Shown here piece by piece: positions 41,190 through 49,328 of a stretch of 64,000 bases of DNA. The stretch is from Sphaerochaetaceae bacterium (GTDB lineage: Bacteria; Spirochaetota; Spirochaetia; Sphaerochaetales; Sphaerochaetaceae). Below the pieces are notes generated by a model, which was not told where the DNA came from, searched no databases, and was given only the letters and a program-made list of their open reading frames with translations. The stretch lies in contig JAQQAI010000054.1 in assembly GCA_028532915.1 (NCBI GenBank), positions 1 through 64,000 on the forward strand, in the 5' to 3' direction. The number at the start of each line of letters is the position of its first letter. The first letter of the stretch is position 1. The position numbers and the translations under genes were made by a program.

Positions 41190-42470
41190 TTACAGTGACT
41201 GAAGAGCCTGGTCGATATCTGCAAGGATATCAGCGGCATCTTCGATTCCGACTGAAAGACGGATGAAATCGCTGCTGATACCGGCTTCTTCAAGTTGTTC
41301 GTCGCTGAGCTGTCTATGAGTCGTGCTCGCGGGATGGAGGACGGAGGTCCTTGCATCGGCTACGTGAACGACGATAGATGCGAGTTTAAGTGCATTCATG
41401 AATTTCATGGCGCTCTTGCGTCCCCCCTTCACACCGAATGAGACCACTCCGCTTGCCTGACCTTTCTCCAGATACTGCTGGGCGAGAGGATAGTTCTTGT
41501 CCGAAGAAAGTCCCGGATAGGTGATCCAGCTGACTTTTTCGTTTCCAGACAGGAACTGGGCTACTTTCAAAGCATTCTCACTGTGGCGCTGCATTCTGAG
41601 TGCCAGAGTCTCAAGGCCCAGATTGAGAATGAATGCGCTGAACGGCTGGTAGGTCGATCCGAGATCTCTCATAAGTTGGACCCTTGCCTTTACGATGAAT
41701 GCAGCTTCTTTGAACTGGGTGGTGTAGGTCACCCCGTGATATGAAGGATCGCTCTCACTCAGCTCGGGATACCGGTTATCTTTTTCCCAATCGAAAGAGC
41801 CTCCGTCGACGATGACACCACCGACGACAGTCGCATGCCCGTCCATATACTTGCTCGAAGAGTGGATGACGACATCCGCTCCGTACTGAAGCGGTCTGCA
41901 CAGTATCGGCGTGGCGAAGGTATTGTCTATCATGAGAGGTACGCCATTACTGTGGGCAAGACGGGCGAACCTTGAAATATCGAGAACCGCAAGAGACGGA
42001 TTGGCGATGGTCTCGCCGAAGACCAGTCTGGTATTCTCATCAAAATAGCTCTGAATCTCTTCATCGCTCATAGCATCGTTTACGAATCTGGCTTCGATGC
42101 CCATCTTCTTCAACGTGACCGAGAACAGGTTCGTCGTCCCTCCGTAGAGATTTGACATGCAGACGAAATTCTGACCTGAACTGCATATATTGAGAATCGC
42201 GATCAACGTCGCAGCCTGTCCAGAGGAGGTACACATAGCTGCCACTCCACCTTCAAGGTCGGCGATCTTCTGTTCGACATACTCAACGGTAGGATTTGAG
42301 ATCCGGGTATACATATGCCCTGCACTTTCCAGATCGAAAAGTTTGGCCAATTCGTCCCCGCTGTCATATTTATAGGTGGTTCCCTGGTAAAGGGGAAGAG
42401 TTCTTAACTCACCGTTTGCTGGTTGATATCCTGATTGGATACATTTGGTGGCTGAGGTGTATTCACTCAT
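41190..42470 (-). CDS. O-acetylhomoserine sulfhydrylase / homocysteine synthase
   Basis: This 426-codon Cys/Met-metabolism PLP enzyme contains [23 protein letters not shown], the [15 protein letters not shown] segment, the PLP Asp region [11 protein letters not shown] and the Schiff-base lysine in [16 protein letters not shown], followed by the C-terminal [14 protein letters not shown]. These are diagnostic of the O-acetylhomoserine sulfhydrylase branch, which joins O-acetylhomoserine and sulfide to homocysteine for methionine synthesis. AGGAGT precedes the ATG at 42470; the 72-nt upstream extension is spurious. It is a single gene. I saw no recognisable SAM riboswitch upstream. Confidence 0.93.
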   Translation of the reverse strand: MSEYTSATKCIQSGYQPANGELRTLPLYQGTTYKYDSGDELAKLFDLESAGHMYTRISNPTVEYVEQKIADLEGGVAAMCTSSGQAATLIAILNICSSGQNFVCMSNLYGGTTNLFSVTLKKMGIEARFVNDAMSDEEIQSYFDENTRLVFGETIANPSLAVLDISRFARLAHSNGVPLMIDNTFATPILCRPLQYGADVVIHSSSKYMDGHATVVGGVIVDGGSFDWEKDNRYPELSESDPSYHGVTYTTQFKEAAFIVKARVQLMRDLGSTYQPFSAFILNLGLETLALRMQRHSENALKVAQFLSGNEKVSWITYPGLSSDKNYPLAQQYLEKGQASGVVSFGVKGGRKSAMKFMNALKLASIVVHVADARTSVLHPASTTHRQLSDEQLEEAGISSDFIRLSVGIEDAADILADIDQALQSL

Positions 42471-42857
42471 ACTAACTCCTTTCACAGCATGAAATTTAAT
42501 TTTGTATTGATAGCACATTTTTACATGTTTAATCAATGTCATAACGGATTCTTTGGATAATAAATGATTACTCGTATCTCCAAACAGATAAAATTCAGTT
42601 TGAGTTTATCTCTTTTATGGTACAATTCAGATATCCGCTTTCCCTTTATATTCTCGGCAGGTTTCCTATCAGAACAGTACAGCCTCTTTATGCTTTTCTT
42701 CGTCTGAATATATCCCTTTTTCAGTCAAGAACTCTTATAAGAAAAAATTTATAATTCTATATAATATAAAAAAATATATAAAAATTCTTGACAAATGATT
42801 AGTAATAATAAACACTTTATTTATACCTATTCAGGAAAAACAAACGCGGAGGAAACT
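42471..42857. other. AT-rich intergenic region
   Basis: These 387 bp lie between the divergent sulfhydrylase and lipoprotein genes. They are AT-rich towards the right (about 42735-42800 holds AATTTATAATTCTATATAATATAAAAAAAT, which offers many -10-like sequences for the lipoprotein gene). I see no gene, repeat or riboswitch in it. Confidence 0.5.
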
Positions 42858-43277
42858 ATGAAAAGAAAAGTAGTGATTATTCTCATCATTTCCTTGGCAA
42901 TGATCATCAGTTGCACAGGATGTGAAAGTGAAATCGGATCAACGATCGATCTGACCGGAAATGACCAGATCCTTACTTCATATCTGTGGGTGAAGGATCT
43001 TGACGGGGAAGAGGACAGCTACCTCGCATTCGAGGCGGCACCGATGGCTGCTGCCGAGAACAGATTCACCATGAGTATCTACGAAAACGAAGGATCGCCG
43101 CAGTCGATGATGGGTCTCATCATCCGTGATCCTGACGGATCACTCACGGCGACATTCGGCGGAAACAGTTATTCTGTCAGAATCAGCTCCAGTGAGAGCG
43201 AAGTTGTCACACTGTCCCTTACAGAGGTCTCAGAGGATCCGCAGATTCTTTATTTCTCTCCTGTAGATCCGTTCTAA
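42858..43277 (+). CDS. Small lipoprotein of unknown function
   Basis: This 139-aa protein has a signal peptide ending in a lipobox (LAMIISC or SCTGC) and a beta-rich mature domain (QILTSYLWVKDLDGEED, NRFTMSIYENEGSPQ, SVRISSSESEVVTLSLTEV). No family is recognised. GGAGGA lies upstream of the ATG at 42858, which fixes the start against a longer frame to 42795. It stands alone, with a long inverted repeat 13 bp after the stop. Confidence 0.7.
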   Translation: MKRKVVIILIISLAMIISCTGCESEIGSTIDLTGNDQILTSYLWVKDLDGEEDSYLAFEAAPMAAAENRFTMSIYENEGSPQSMMGLIIRDPDGSLTATFGGNSYSVRISSSESEVVTLSLTEVSEDPQILYFSPVDPF

Positions 43278-43290
43278 AAGAAGAATCTCT

Positions 43291-43356
43291 CTGGAGAGTC
43301 CCGTCCGATTTAAAAAAAGATAGGAAACATAAAGCGGTTTCGGACGGGCTCTCCAG
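43291..43356 (+). repeat. Long inverted repeat after the lipoprotein gene
   Basis: CTGGAGAG-T-CCCGTCCGA (43291-43308) can pair with TCGGACGGG-CTCTCCAG (43340-43356), a 17-bp stem with one bulged T and a 31-nt AT-rich loop. No T tract follows, so it is not a standard intrinsic terminator. It could be an mRNA-stabilising element, a factor-assisted terminator or a small mobile remnant. Confidence 0.55.
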
Positions 43357-43575
43357 CATGTCATCTAAAGTTTTGTTGATAACTTTTTAACATTTTTAAT
43401 GCCGTAAATTAGTGTCTTATCTCATAATATTTAGTATATTCAATATATGATATGATCTATCTCTTTTCATCAATAGAAGATATTGACAAGAGGTTATTTG
43501 AGTATTAAAATCATTGTGATATCAAAAAGATATCATGTTGCATGTACAGATATTCTGTGGAAAAGGAGAGAAACT

Positions 43576-44292
43576 ATGGCAGCCGGTTCATCTACGATAA
43601 TCGCCTTAAGAGATGTATATAAGGTATATCCTTTAGGAAAGACCGAGGTTCACGCGGTAAACGGTGTGAGTGCGAACATCACCAGAGGAGATTTCATCAG
43701 TATCGCAGGTCCTTCAGGGTCGGGAAAATCCACGATCCTGAATATGATCGGCTGTATAGACACTCCGACTGAAGGGACCGTCGAGATTAACGGGCAGATC
43801 ACCACCGGTCTGAAAGACGATGAGATAACACGGCTTCGTCATCAGACCCTCGGTTTCATCTTTCAGAGTTTCAATCTTATCCCTGTCCTTAACGTCTATG
43901 AGAATATCGAATTCCCCCTTTTGCTCGATAATAAAAAGAAACAGAGTCAGAAAGAGAGAAGAGAGTGGATCGATTATCTCATTGAAGAGGTGGGGCTCGA
44001 AAAATGGCGGACTCACAAACCGATGGAACTGAGCGGAGGCCAGCGCCAGAGAGTCGCTATCGCCCGTGCTCTGGTCACTAAACCCCTCATCGTACTTGCG
44101 GATGAACCTACCGCGAATCTTGATTCGGCCACTGGAGAGGCGATCATTGATCTTATGAAGAAGATGAACACCGATGTGGGCACCACATTCATATTCTCCA
44201 CTCATGATCAGACCATCGTCGATATCGCAGATCATGTCATCCGTCTGAAAGATGGTGTGGTGACAGAGAACCGGCGAAAGAAGAGGAGCTAG
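43576..44292 (+). CDS. ABC transporter ATPase (LolD/MacB type)
   Basis: This 238-aa ABC ATPase has Walker A GPSGSGKST, Q-loop FIFQSFNLIP, signature LSGGQRQRVAIARAL and Walker B LIVLADEPTANLDS. The INMIGCIDTPTEG-type segment and the length are typical of LolD/MacB/FtsE-like mechanotransmission exporters rather than importers. AAGGAGAG precedes the ATG at 43576; the ORF upstream to 43483 is a false extension. It is first in an operon with two FtsX-type permeases, a LolA-like carrier and an outer-membrane barrel. Confidence 0.93.
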   Translation: MAAGSSTIIALRDVYKVYPLGKTEVHAVNGVSANITRGDFISIAGPSGSGKSTILNMIGCIDTPTEGTVEINGQITTGLKDDEITRLRHQTLGFIFQSFNLIPVLNVYENIEFPLLLDNKKKQSQKERREWIDYLIEEVGLEKWRTHKPMELSGGQRQRVAIARALVTKPLIVLADEPTANLDSATGEAIIDLMKKMNTDVGTTFIFSTHDQTIVDIADHVIRLKDGVVTENRRKKRS

Positions 44293-44295
44293 AAG

Positions 44296-45780
44296 ATGTC
44301 TTGGATACTTGTAAGGATCGCTTTCAGGAATCTGCGCGAACATCTGGCAAAAACGCTGATCATCGGATCACTTATCATGCTGGGCGTCATGCTTCTTGTC
44401 GTCGGTAATTCTTTCATGGATACGATTCAGAAGGGGATAGAGAAAAACTATACGGAAAATTATACGGGAGACCTGTTCATCGTGAACAACTCAGTCGAGG
44501 AGATCTCACTGATCTTCTCCTATGACGCTATGTCGAAAGGGCCGAGAAGTGTTCCCGAATATGAGAAGGTCGAGAAGATCGTCAACTCATTCGATCAGGT
44601 AGATAAGACCACAGGACAACTCAACGGGCTCGCCACCGCAAAATGGGGTGAGCTCGGGGAAGCCTTCGTCGTGCTCTTCGGTGTGAATCCATCCTCCTAT
44701 ACCCGGATGTTTCCCGATGGGGTCAACATTCTCGAAGGTTCGTTCCTGCCGGAAGATGGGAGCGAAGGGATCGTCCTCTCGAAGACCGTCGCTCAGCAGT
44801 TTTCCGATACGGCCGGTCAACAGATCCAAGTCGGTGATACCATTCTGCTGACTACGATCAACACCGTTTCGGGAGCCAAGATCAGAGAGGTCACTGTCAG
44901 AGGAATCCATGACTACGGTGATGCTTCCTTCGATCTGCAGTTCATATCCTTCATCGATGAGAACAATCTGAGAATCATGAACGGTATGGTCGCGAACAAT
45001 ATCGAGGATCTGGACCTTGAAGAGACTGAAAAGGAGGATCTGGGAAATGTAAGCGAGGACGAGCTGTTCTCACTGTTCTCTGACGAGAATCTGTTCACCG
45101 TAACTGATGATGTTTCTTCAATTCAGGACGATGATGATTACGATTCTCTTCTCGGAGACACCAGTGACCGGGATATCGCCCTGGAAGTCGATCCTCATGC
45201 ATGGAATTATCTGCTGGTCAAACTCGCAGATTCCGGCGATACCGATTCGATGGTGCGAAAGATCAACAGAGAACTTGAAAAGCAGGGAATCGATGCGACC
45301 GCATATCCGTGGATAAAAGGCGCGGGGATGAGCGCGAAGCTTGCCGATACTCTTTCGATCGTGTTCAATGTGCTCATCATAGTCATCGCGATCGTTGCTG
45401 TGATTATTATCATGAACACTCTTGTCATCTCGGTGTCCGAAAGGTTCTCAGAGATAGGGACAATGAGAGCTATCGGGGCGAAGAAGAATTTCATCAGGAA
45501 GATGATCACGCTGGAGACGATGATGATCACTCTCACCTTCGGGACTATCGGAGTAATACTCGGGATCATCACTCTGGTGATCTTCAGAATGGTGGGGATC
45601 GAAGCGACCAACCAGTTTCTCCAGATCCTTCTCGGAGGAGATATATTCAGACCGTCTATCTCGGTCAGCGCAATATTCACTTCGGTCATCTCCGTCACGA
45701 TCGTAGGAATCGCCGCGAGTCTGTATCCTGTCTCGATCGCGCTGAAGATCTCTCCGCTGGAAGCGATGAACAAAGGGTAG
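44296..45780 (+). CDS. FtsX/LolC-E-type ABC permease 1
   Basis: This 494-aa permease has the MacB/LolCE topology: one N-terminal TM helix (TLIIGSLIMLGVMLLVVGNSF), a large extracytoplasmic domain (about 45-345) and three C-terminal TM helices with the FtsX-like coupling segment SERFSEIGTMRAIGAKKNFI. The extracytoplasmic domain holds an extra acidic insertion (about 235-300, LFSLFSDENLF..DDDDYDSLLGD) unlike compact LolC/E. It starts 3 bp after the ATPase stop. It probably moves a lipid or lipoprotein out of the inner membrane together with permease 2. Confidence 0.88.
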   Translation: MSWILVRIAFRNLREHLAKTLIIGSLIMLGVMLLVVGNSFMDTIQKGIEKNYTENYTGDLFIVNNSVEEISLIFSYDAMSKGPRSVPEYEKVEKIVNSFDQVDKTTGQLNGLATAKWGELGEAFVVLFGVNPSSYTRMFPDGVNILEGSFLPEDGSEGIVLSKTVAQQFSDTAGQQIQVGDTILLTTINTVSGAKIREVTVRGIHDYGDASFDLQFISFIDENNLRIMNGMVANNIEDLDLEETEKEDLGNVSEDELFSLFSDENLFTVTDDVSSIQDDDDYDSLLGDTSDRDIALEVDPHAWNYLLVKLADSGDTDSMVRKINRELEKQGIDATAYPWIKGAGMSAKLADTLSIVFNVLIIVIAIVAVIIIMNTLVISVSERFSEIGTMRAIGAKKNFIRKMITLETMMITLTFGTIGVILGIITLVIFRMVGIEATNQFLQILLGGDIFRPSISVSAIFTSVISVTIVGIAASLYPVSIALKISPLEAMNKG

Positions 45781-45791
45781 GGGATGAAACT

Positions 45792-47111
45792 ATGAACAAT
45801 ATTTTGAAAATAGCATATAGAAATGTGAAAAGACAGAAACGGAGAAGCAACCTTCTGGGTCTCGCGATCGCCTTCGGTGTAATGATGATCGTTCTGGTCA
45901 ACGGACTGACAAGCGGTCTCATCGATAACACCATGAGGAACTTCGAGACTCTGCTCGGAGGCCACGTCTATATCTCCGGAGATGTGATGCTGTCGAACAA
46001 GAAAGTTGTGAACCGCATCACCCAGGTGGAGATAGTGGATGCTGTGCTTCCCTCTGTCGATTCGTATGTCAAAGAATATCAGAAAAGGTCGGCGATCGAA
46101 GGAAAGTTCATTTTCAGATCGAATGTATCCCAGCAGGTCGTCTACGGAATAGACTGGGATGAGGAACAGAACCTCATAGAATCGCTCAAGATCGTGCAGG
46201 GTTCGATGGACGGAATAAGGGATGAACATGCGATCGTGATCCCGGAAAAAGCTGCCGAGGAGCTCGGAATAGTCATCGGGGAAGAGTTTCTGATCAGTTT
46301 CGAGAACGTTACCGGTCAGGCGAATGTGGGAACATTTGTTCTGAAAGCTACCTACGAAGATGTTTCCGGCCTGGGCTTTACCGCCTCGTATTCAGACATC
46401 GGATATATCAATTCACTTCTCTCTCTTGAGGAGAATGAGTTTCAGGCATTGAGCCTGGTTCTCTATGATATGAACATGATGGACCCTGTTGCCGCGATGA
46501 TAGAAGAAGGTATAGCCGAACAGGGAGGGTATCTGAAGCCTGAAAGTGATGAGGACGAGAATGATCCGCAATCTCAGATGCAGGCGATGTTCAGCTCCGG
46601 GGTCGATGAGGAACCCTGGGATGATACCCGCTTCGAAGTCGGCACACTCAATGATTTCATGGATGCGGTGACTCAGATAGTCGCCATCCTGCAGGGAATC
46701 GCTCTGGGAGTGTTTCTGGTGATGCTTCTGATCACTATGGTGGGGTTGATCAATACCTTTCACATGATCATGATCGAGAGGGTGAAGGAGATCGGTACGA
46801 TGAGAGCGGTAGGGATGCTCAGACGTGATGTATCGAAGCAGTTCATTGCCGAAGGGATGATTCTCGCTCTCAGAGGAGCATTCTTCGGAATCGCGGCTGC
46901 TATAGTCATCACTCTGATAGTCTCACTGTTTACCATTCCGCCGGAATCCGATTTCGGATTCATTCTCAACAATGGAAAGATATCCATTATCATCGAACCG
47001 CTTTCGGTTCTCATGATACTGATAATCGTAAGTGTGGTGACTCTCATAGCGGTGTGGAGACCCTCACGTAAAGCAGCGAAGATGTCTCCTGCAGACGCTC
47101 TTCGATCGTAA
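45792..47111 (+). CDS. FtsX/LolC-E-type ABC permease 2
   Basis: This 439-aa second permease has the same layout: TM1 (RRSNLLGLAIAFGVMMIVLVNGL), an extracytoplasmic domain (about 40-285), then TM helices with the ERVKEIGTMRAVGMLRRDV coupling segment and a C-terminal AKMSPADALRS. The ATG at 45792 starts the permease; a frame running back to 45309 is the shadow of permease 1. With permease 1 it should form the heterodimeric LolCE-like core. The gene lies 11 bp after permease 1. Confidence 0.88.
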   Translation: MNNILKIAYRNVKRQKRRSNLLGLAIAFGVMMIVLVNGLTSGLIDNTMRNFETLLGGHVYISGDVMLSNKKVVNRITQVEIVDAVLPSVDSYVKEYQKRSAIEGKFIFRSNVSQQVVYGIDWDEEQNLIESLKIVQGSMDGIRDEHAIVIPEKAAEELGIVIGEEFLISFENVTGQANVGTFVLKATYEDVSGLGFTASYSDIGYINSLLSLEENEFQALSLVLYDMNMMDPVAAMIEEGIAEQGGYLKPESDEDENDPQSQMQAMFSSGVDEEPWDDTRFEVGTLNDFMDAVTQIVAILQGIALGVFLVMLLITMVGLINTFHMIMIERVKEIGTMRAVGMLRRDVSKQFIAEGMILALRGAFFGIAAAIVITLIVSLFTIPPESDFGFILNNGKISIIIEPLSVLMILIIVSVVTLIAVWRPSRKAAKMSPADALRS

Positions 47112-47140
47112 ATCAATGAAATATAAGGAAGATACGAGAT

Positions 47141-47890
47141 ATGAAAAAAATAATGACAGTCCTGGCAGTCTCAGTTCTGCTGCTACCTCTTTATTCTATT
47201 TCGATAGAAAGAGGTAGAGAGATCATCAATGAGGTTGATGAGAATACGACTTTCTCCGGAATCGATCTGTCAGCACAGCTGACGATCATCAGCGAGGACC
47301 CCTCGGACGGGATCGATAAATCGAAGGTCCTCCAGTTCAGAAACGACGATGATGACAAGTTCCTCATGCTCATAGTTGAACCTGTCGCCCAGAAAGGGCA
47401 GGGTTACCTGATGATTGATGACAATCTGTGGTTCTATGACCCTCAGAGCCGAAAGTTCAGCCATACATCGATGAAGGAACAGTTCAACGACAGTGATGCG
47501 AACAACTCCGATTTCCAGGAAAGTTCACTGATTGAAGATTATGATGTGATTCAGGTCGAAGAGGCGAAACTGGGATCGTTCGATGTGTATAAGATCGTCA
47601 TGGAGGCGAACAATAACGAGGTTACCTATCCGAAACAGATTCTCTGGGTGACGCAGAAGAACTCTCTCGTTCTCAAAAGTGAAGATTACAGTGCCAGTGA
47701 CCGGCTCCTCAGGACTTCCTACTACCCGTCCTACACGAAAGCCGCCGACACCTTCATTCCCAACAAGATGATATTCATCGACAACCTTGTGGAGAACAAG
47801 AAGACCACCATCACCATCAGCGATATTTCCGTGAAAGATCTGCCCGATTCTCTGTTCACCAAAGCGTACGTTGAACGGGTCAACAATTAA
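47141..47890 (+). CDS. LolA-like periplasmic lipid/lipoprotein carrier
   Basis: This 249-aa periplasmic protein has a signal peptide (MKKIMTVLAVSVLLLPLYSIS) and an outer-membrane-lipoprotein-sorting fold: DLSAQLTIISE, FLMLIVEPVAQKGQGYLMIDDNLWFYDPQSRKFSHTS, then FDVYKIVMEA and TYPKQILWVTQKNSLVLKSEDYSASDRLLRTS. This is the LolA-like/DUF4292-like pattern of half-barrel proteins that shield a lipid tail. A 30-bp gap separates it from permease 2; the ATG has AAGGAAGA upstream. In this operon it is the natural periplasmic shuttle between the ABC complex and the barrel. Confidence 0.85.
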   Translation: MKKIMTVLAVSVLLLPLYSISIERGREIINEVDENTTFSGIDLSAQLTIISEDPSDGIDKSKVLQFRNDDDDKFLMLIVEPVAQKGQGYLMIDDNLWFYDPQSRKFSHTSMKEQFNDSDANNSDFQESSLIEDYDVIQVEEAKLGSFDVYKIVMEANNNEVTYPKQILWVTQKNSLVLKSEDYSASDRLLRTSYYPSYTKAADTFIPNKMIFIDNLVENKKTTITISDISVKDLPDSLFTKAYVERVNN

Positions 47891-47901
47891 GGAGGATCCC
47901 T

Positions 47902-49275
47902 ATGGCCAGATATTCGAAAACCGCAGTGACGGTTCTTCTGATCTTTCTCTGTTCGGCTTTTACTGCAGGTGCAGATGCGTTCGAAGACGAGCTGTTCGGT
48001 ACATCTGATCAGTCTGAATCGGCATTCTTTACGGACGATGAGGAGGATCTGTTCGGCTCATCGGATGAACAGTCGCTATTCTCTGAAGACGGAGATTTCA
48101 TTGTCGATGTCGAACAGACCGACAAGAGCCTCGATACACTGCTTCTTTCAGAAGAAGATGAGACGGTCCGTATCGGAGGCAATTTCAGCTTCACCGCCAA
48201 GCCCGGTTTCACATGGGACTATGACGACCAGATGGAAGGGACCTTCTCGGGTTCGATCGAAACTCTCACCTTCATCGATGCCAGAGTCAGCGATGATGTG
48301 AGAGTTTACAGCTCTTTCACCTATGATCACTCTCTGGCAGAAAACACTTTTGAATTCGCCATGAAAGAGGCCTTCGCAGATCTGACCTTCGGCGACAATA
48401 TCTTCATACGGGCCGGAAAGCAGATCATCAACTGGGGGGTCGGCTATTTCTTCTCTCCTGCGGACGTGCTCAACCTGAGCGACATCGATCCGACGAACGT
48501 GAGCGATGATGTCGAAGGACCTGTAGCGGTGAAAATGAATGTCTCGCTCGGGATCGACAACCTGTATGCCTATGTGATTCTCCCCCCGTCTATCGAAGAC
48601 CCTTCAGATCTTGCATATGCGGTCAAATACGAAAAAGTTATCGGGGGAACCGAACTCGGATTCGGCGGATACTACCGTTACGACAATCCTCCTTCGGCTC
48701 AGATCACATTCTCCTCGGGAATAGGGGAGATAGCCTTGTTCGGAGAAGGAGTCCTTCAGTACGGTTCGAACAAGACTTTCATTACCGGAAATGATACTAC
48801 AGCAACCTACGATGACCGTTTCTACTTTCTTGGTACAGTCGGAGGGATGTATACCTACAGCTCTTCTGAAAGTGATTTCTCCCTTTCGGCGGTAGGACAG
48901 TATTTCTACAACGGAGAAGGATACGAAGATACCGAAATGTATGACTATGTACCGTCGGTTCTTACTCAGATCGAACTCTCTGATCTTCTGCTGCCCGGCC
49001 GCCATTACATCGGAGCTACCCTTTCAGCTTCATTCACAGATGATCTAGGAGCCTCTGTTCTGGTGATCTCCAATATGACAGATTTTTCGGGTCTCGTGAT
49101 CCCTTCGATCACCTATTCGGGAATAGACAACCTGAGCATCTCGCTTTCGGCGAATCTCAACTACGGTTCAGACGGAACCGAATATGTCTTCGCTCTCGAT
49201 GAGACGTATCAAATAGTGTATCCCCGGTATCTTTCCCCGTCGCTTTCGATAACGTTCGGTTCGATCAGTTTCTGA
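47902..49275 (+). CDS. Outer-membrane beta-barrel partner of the LolA-like exporter
   Basis: This 457-aa protein has a signal peptide ending near TAGADAF, then an acidic linker with a duplicated motif (EDELFGTSDQS and EEDLFGSSDEQS), and a beta-barrel region from about residue 90 (IGGNFSFTAKPGFTWDY, IFIRAGKQIINWGVGYFFSPADVLN, ... SLSITFGSISF with terminal Phe). GKQIINWG and FSPADVLN recall DUF1302-type barrels, which elsewhere sit beside LolA-like and RND/MMPL genes. AAGGAGG precedes the ATG. It ends the operon, directly before a hairpin. Confidence 0.8.
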   Translation: MARYSKTAVTVLLIFLCSAFTAGADAFEDELFGTSDQSESAFFTDDEEDLFGSSDEQSLFSEDGDFIVDVEQTDKSLDTLLLSEEDETVRIGGNFSFTAKPGFTWDYDDQMEGTFSGSIETLTFIDARVSDDVRVYSSFTYDHSLAENTFEFAMKEAFADLTFGDNIFIRAGKQIINWGVGYFFSPADVLNLSDIDPTNVSDDVEGPVAVKMNVSLGIDNLYAYVILPPSIEDPSDLAYAVKYEKVIGGTELGFGGYYRYDNPPSAQITFSSGIGEIALFGEGVLQYGSNKTFITGNDTTATYDDRFYFLGTVGGMYTYSSSESDFSLSAVGQYFYNGEGYEDTEMYDYVPSVLTQIELSDLLLPGRHYIGATLSASFTDDLGASVLVISNMTDFSGLVIPSITYSGIDNLSISLSANLNYGSDGTEYVFALDETYQIVYPRYLSPSLSITFGSISF

Positions 49276-49281
49276 AAAGAG

Positions 49282-49309
49282 AATATGGGGTGAGAAATCA
49301 CCCCATATT
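49282..49309. terminator. Hairpin between convergent genes
   Basis: AATATGGGGTGA pairs perfectly with TCACCCCATATT around a GAAA tetraloop (12-bp stem). Neither side has a long T tract. It lies between the barrel gene (ends 49275) and the convergent nucleotidase gene (ends 49329), so it can terminate both. Confidence 0.75.
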
Positions 49310-49328
49310 ACTTCAGAATACACTTTCT

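Noticed and set aside
42471-42857. Possible SAM riboswitch upstream of the O-acetylhomoserine sulfhydrylase
   Set aside because: I could not find the conserved S-box core or a matching stem pattern; the leader looks like ordinary AT-rich promoter DNA.
45309-45791. Upstream extension of the second FtsX-type permease
   Set aside because: It overlaps permease 1 in another frame and its translation is Asp/Arg/His-rich. The permease begins at ATG 45792 with a proper TM1.
45207-46229. 340-codon minus-strand frame
   Set aside because: It is a mirror of permease genes 1 and 2, Ile/Ser-rich with no start context; it is a shadow.
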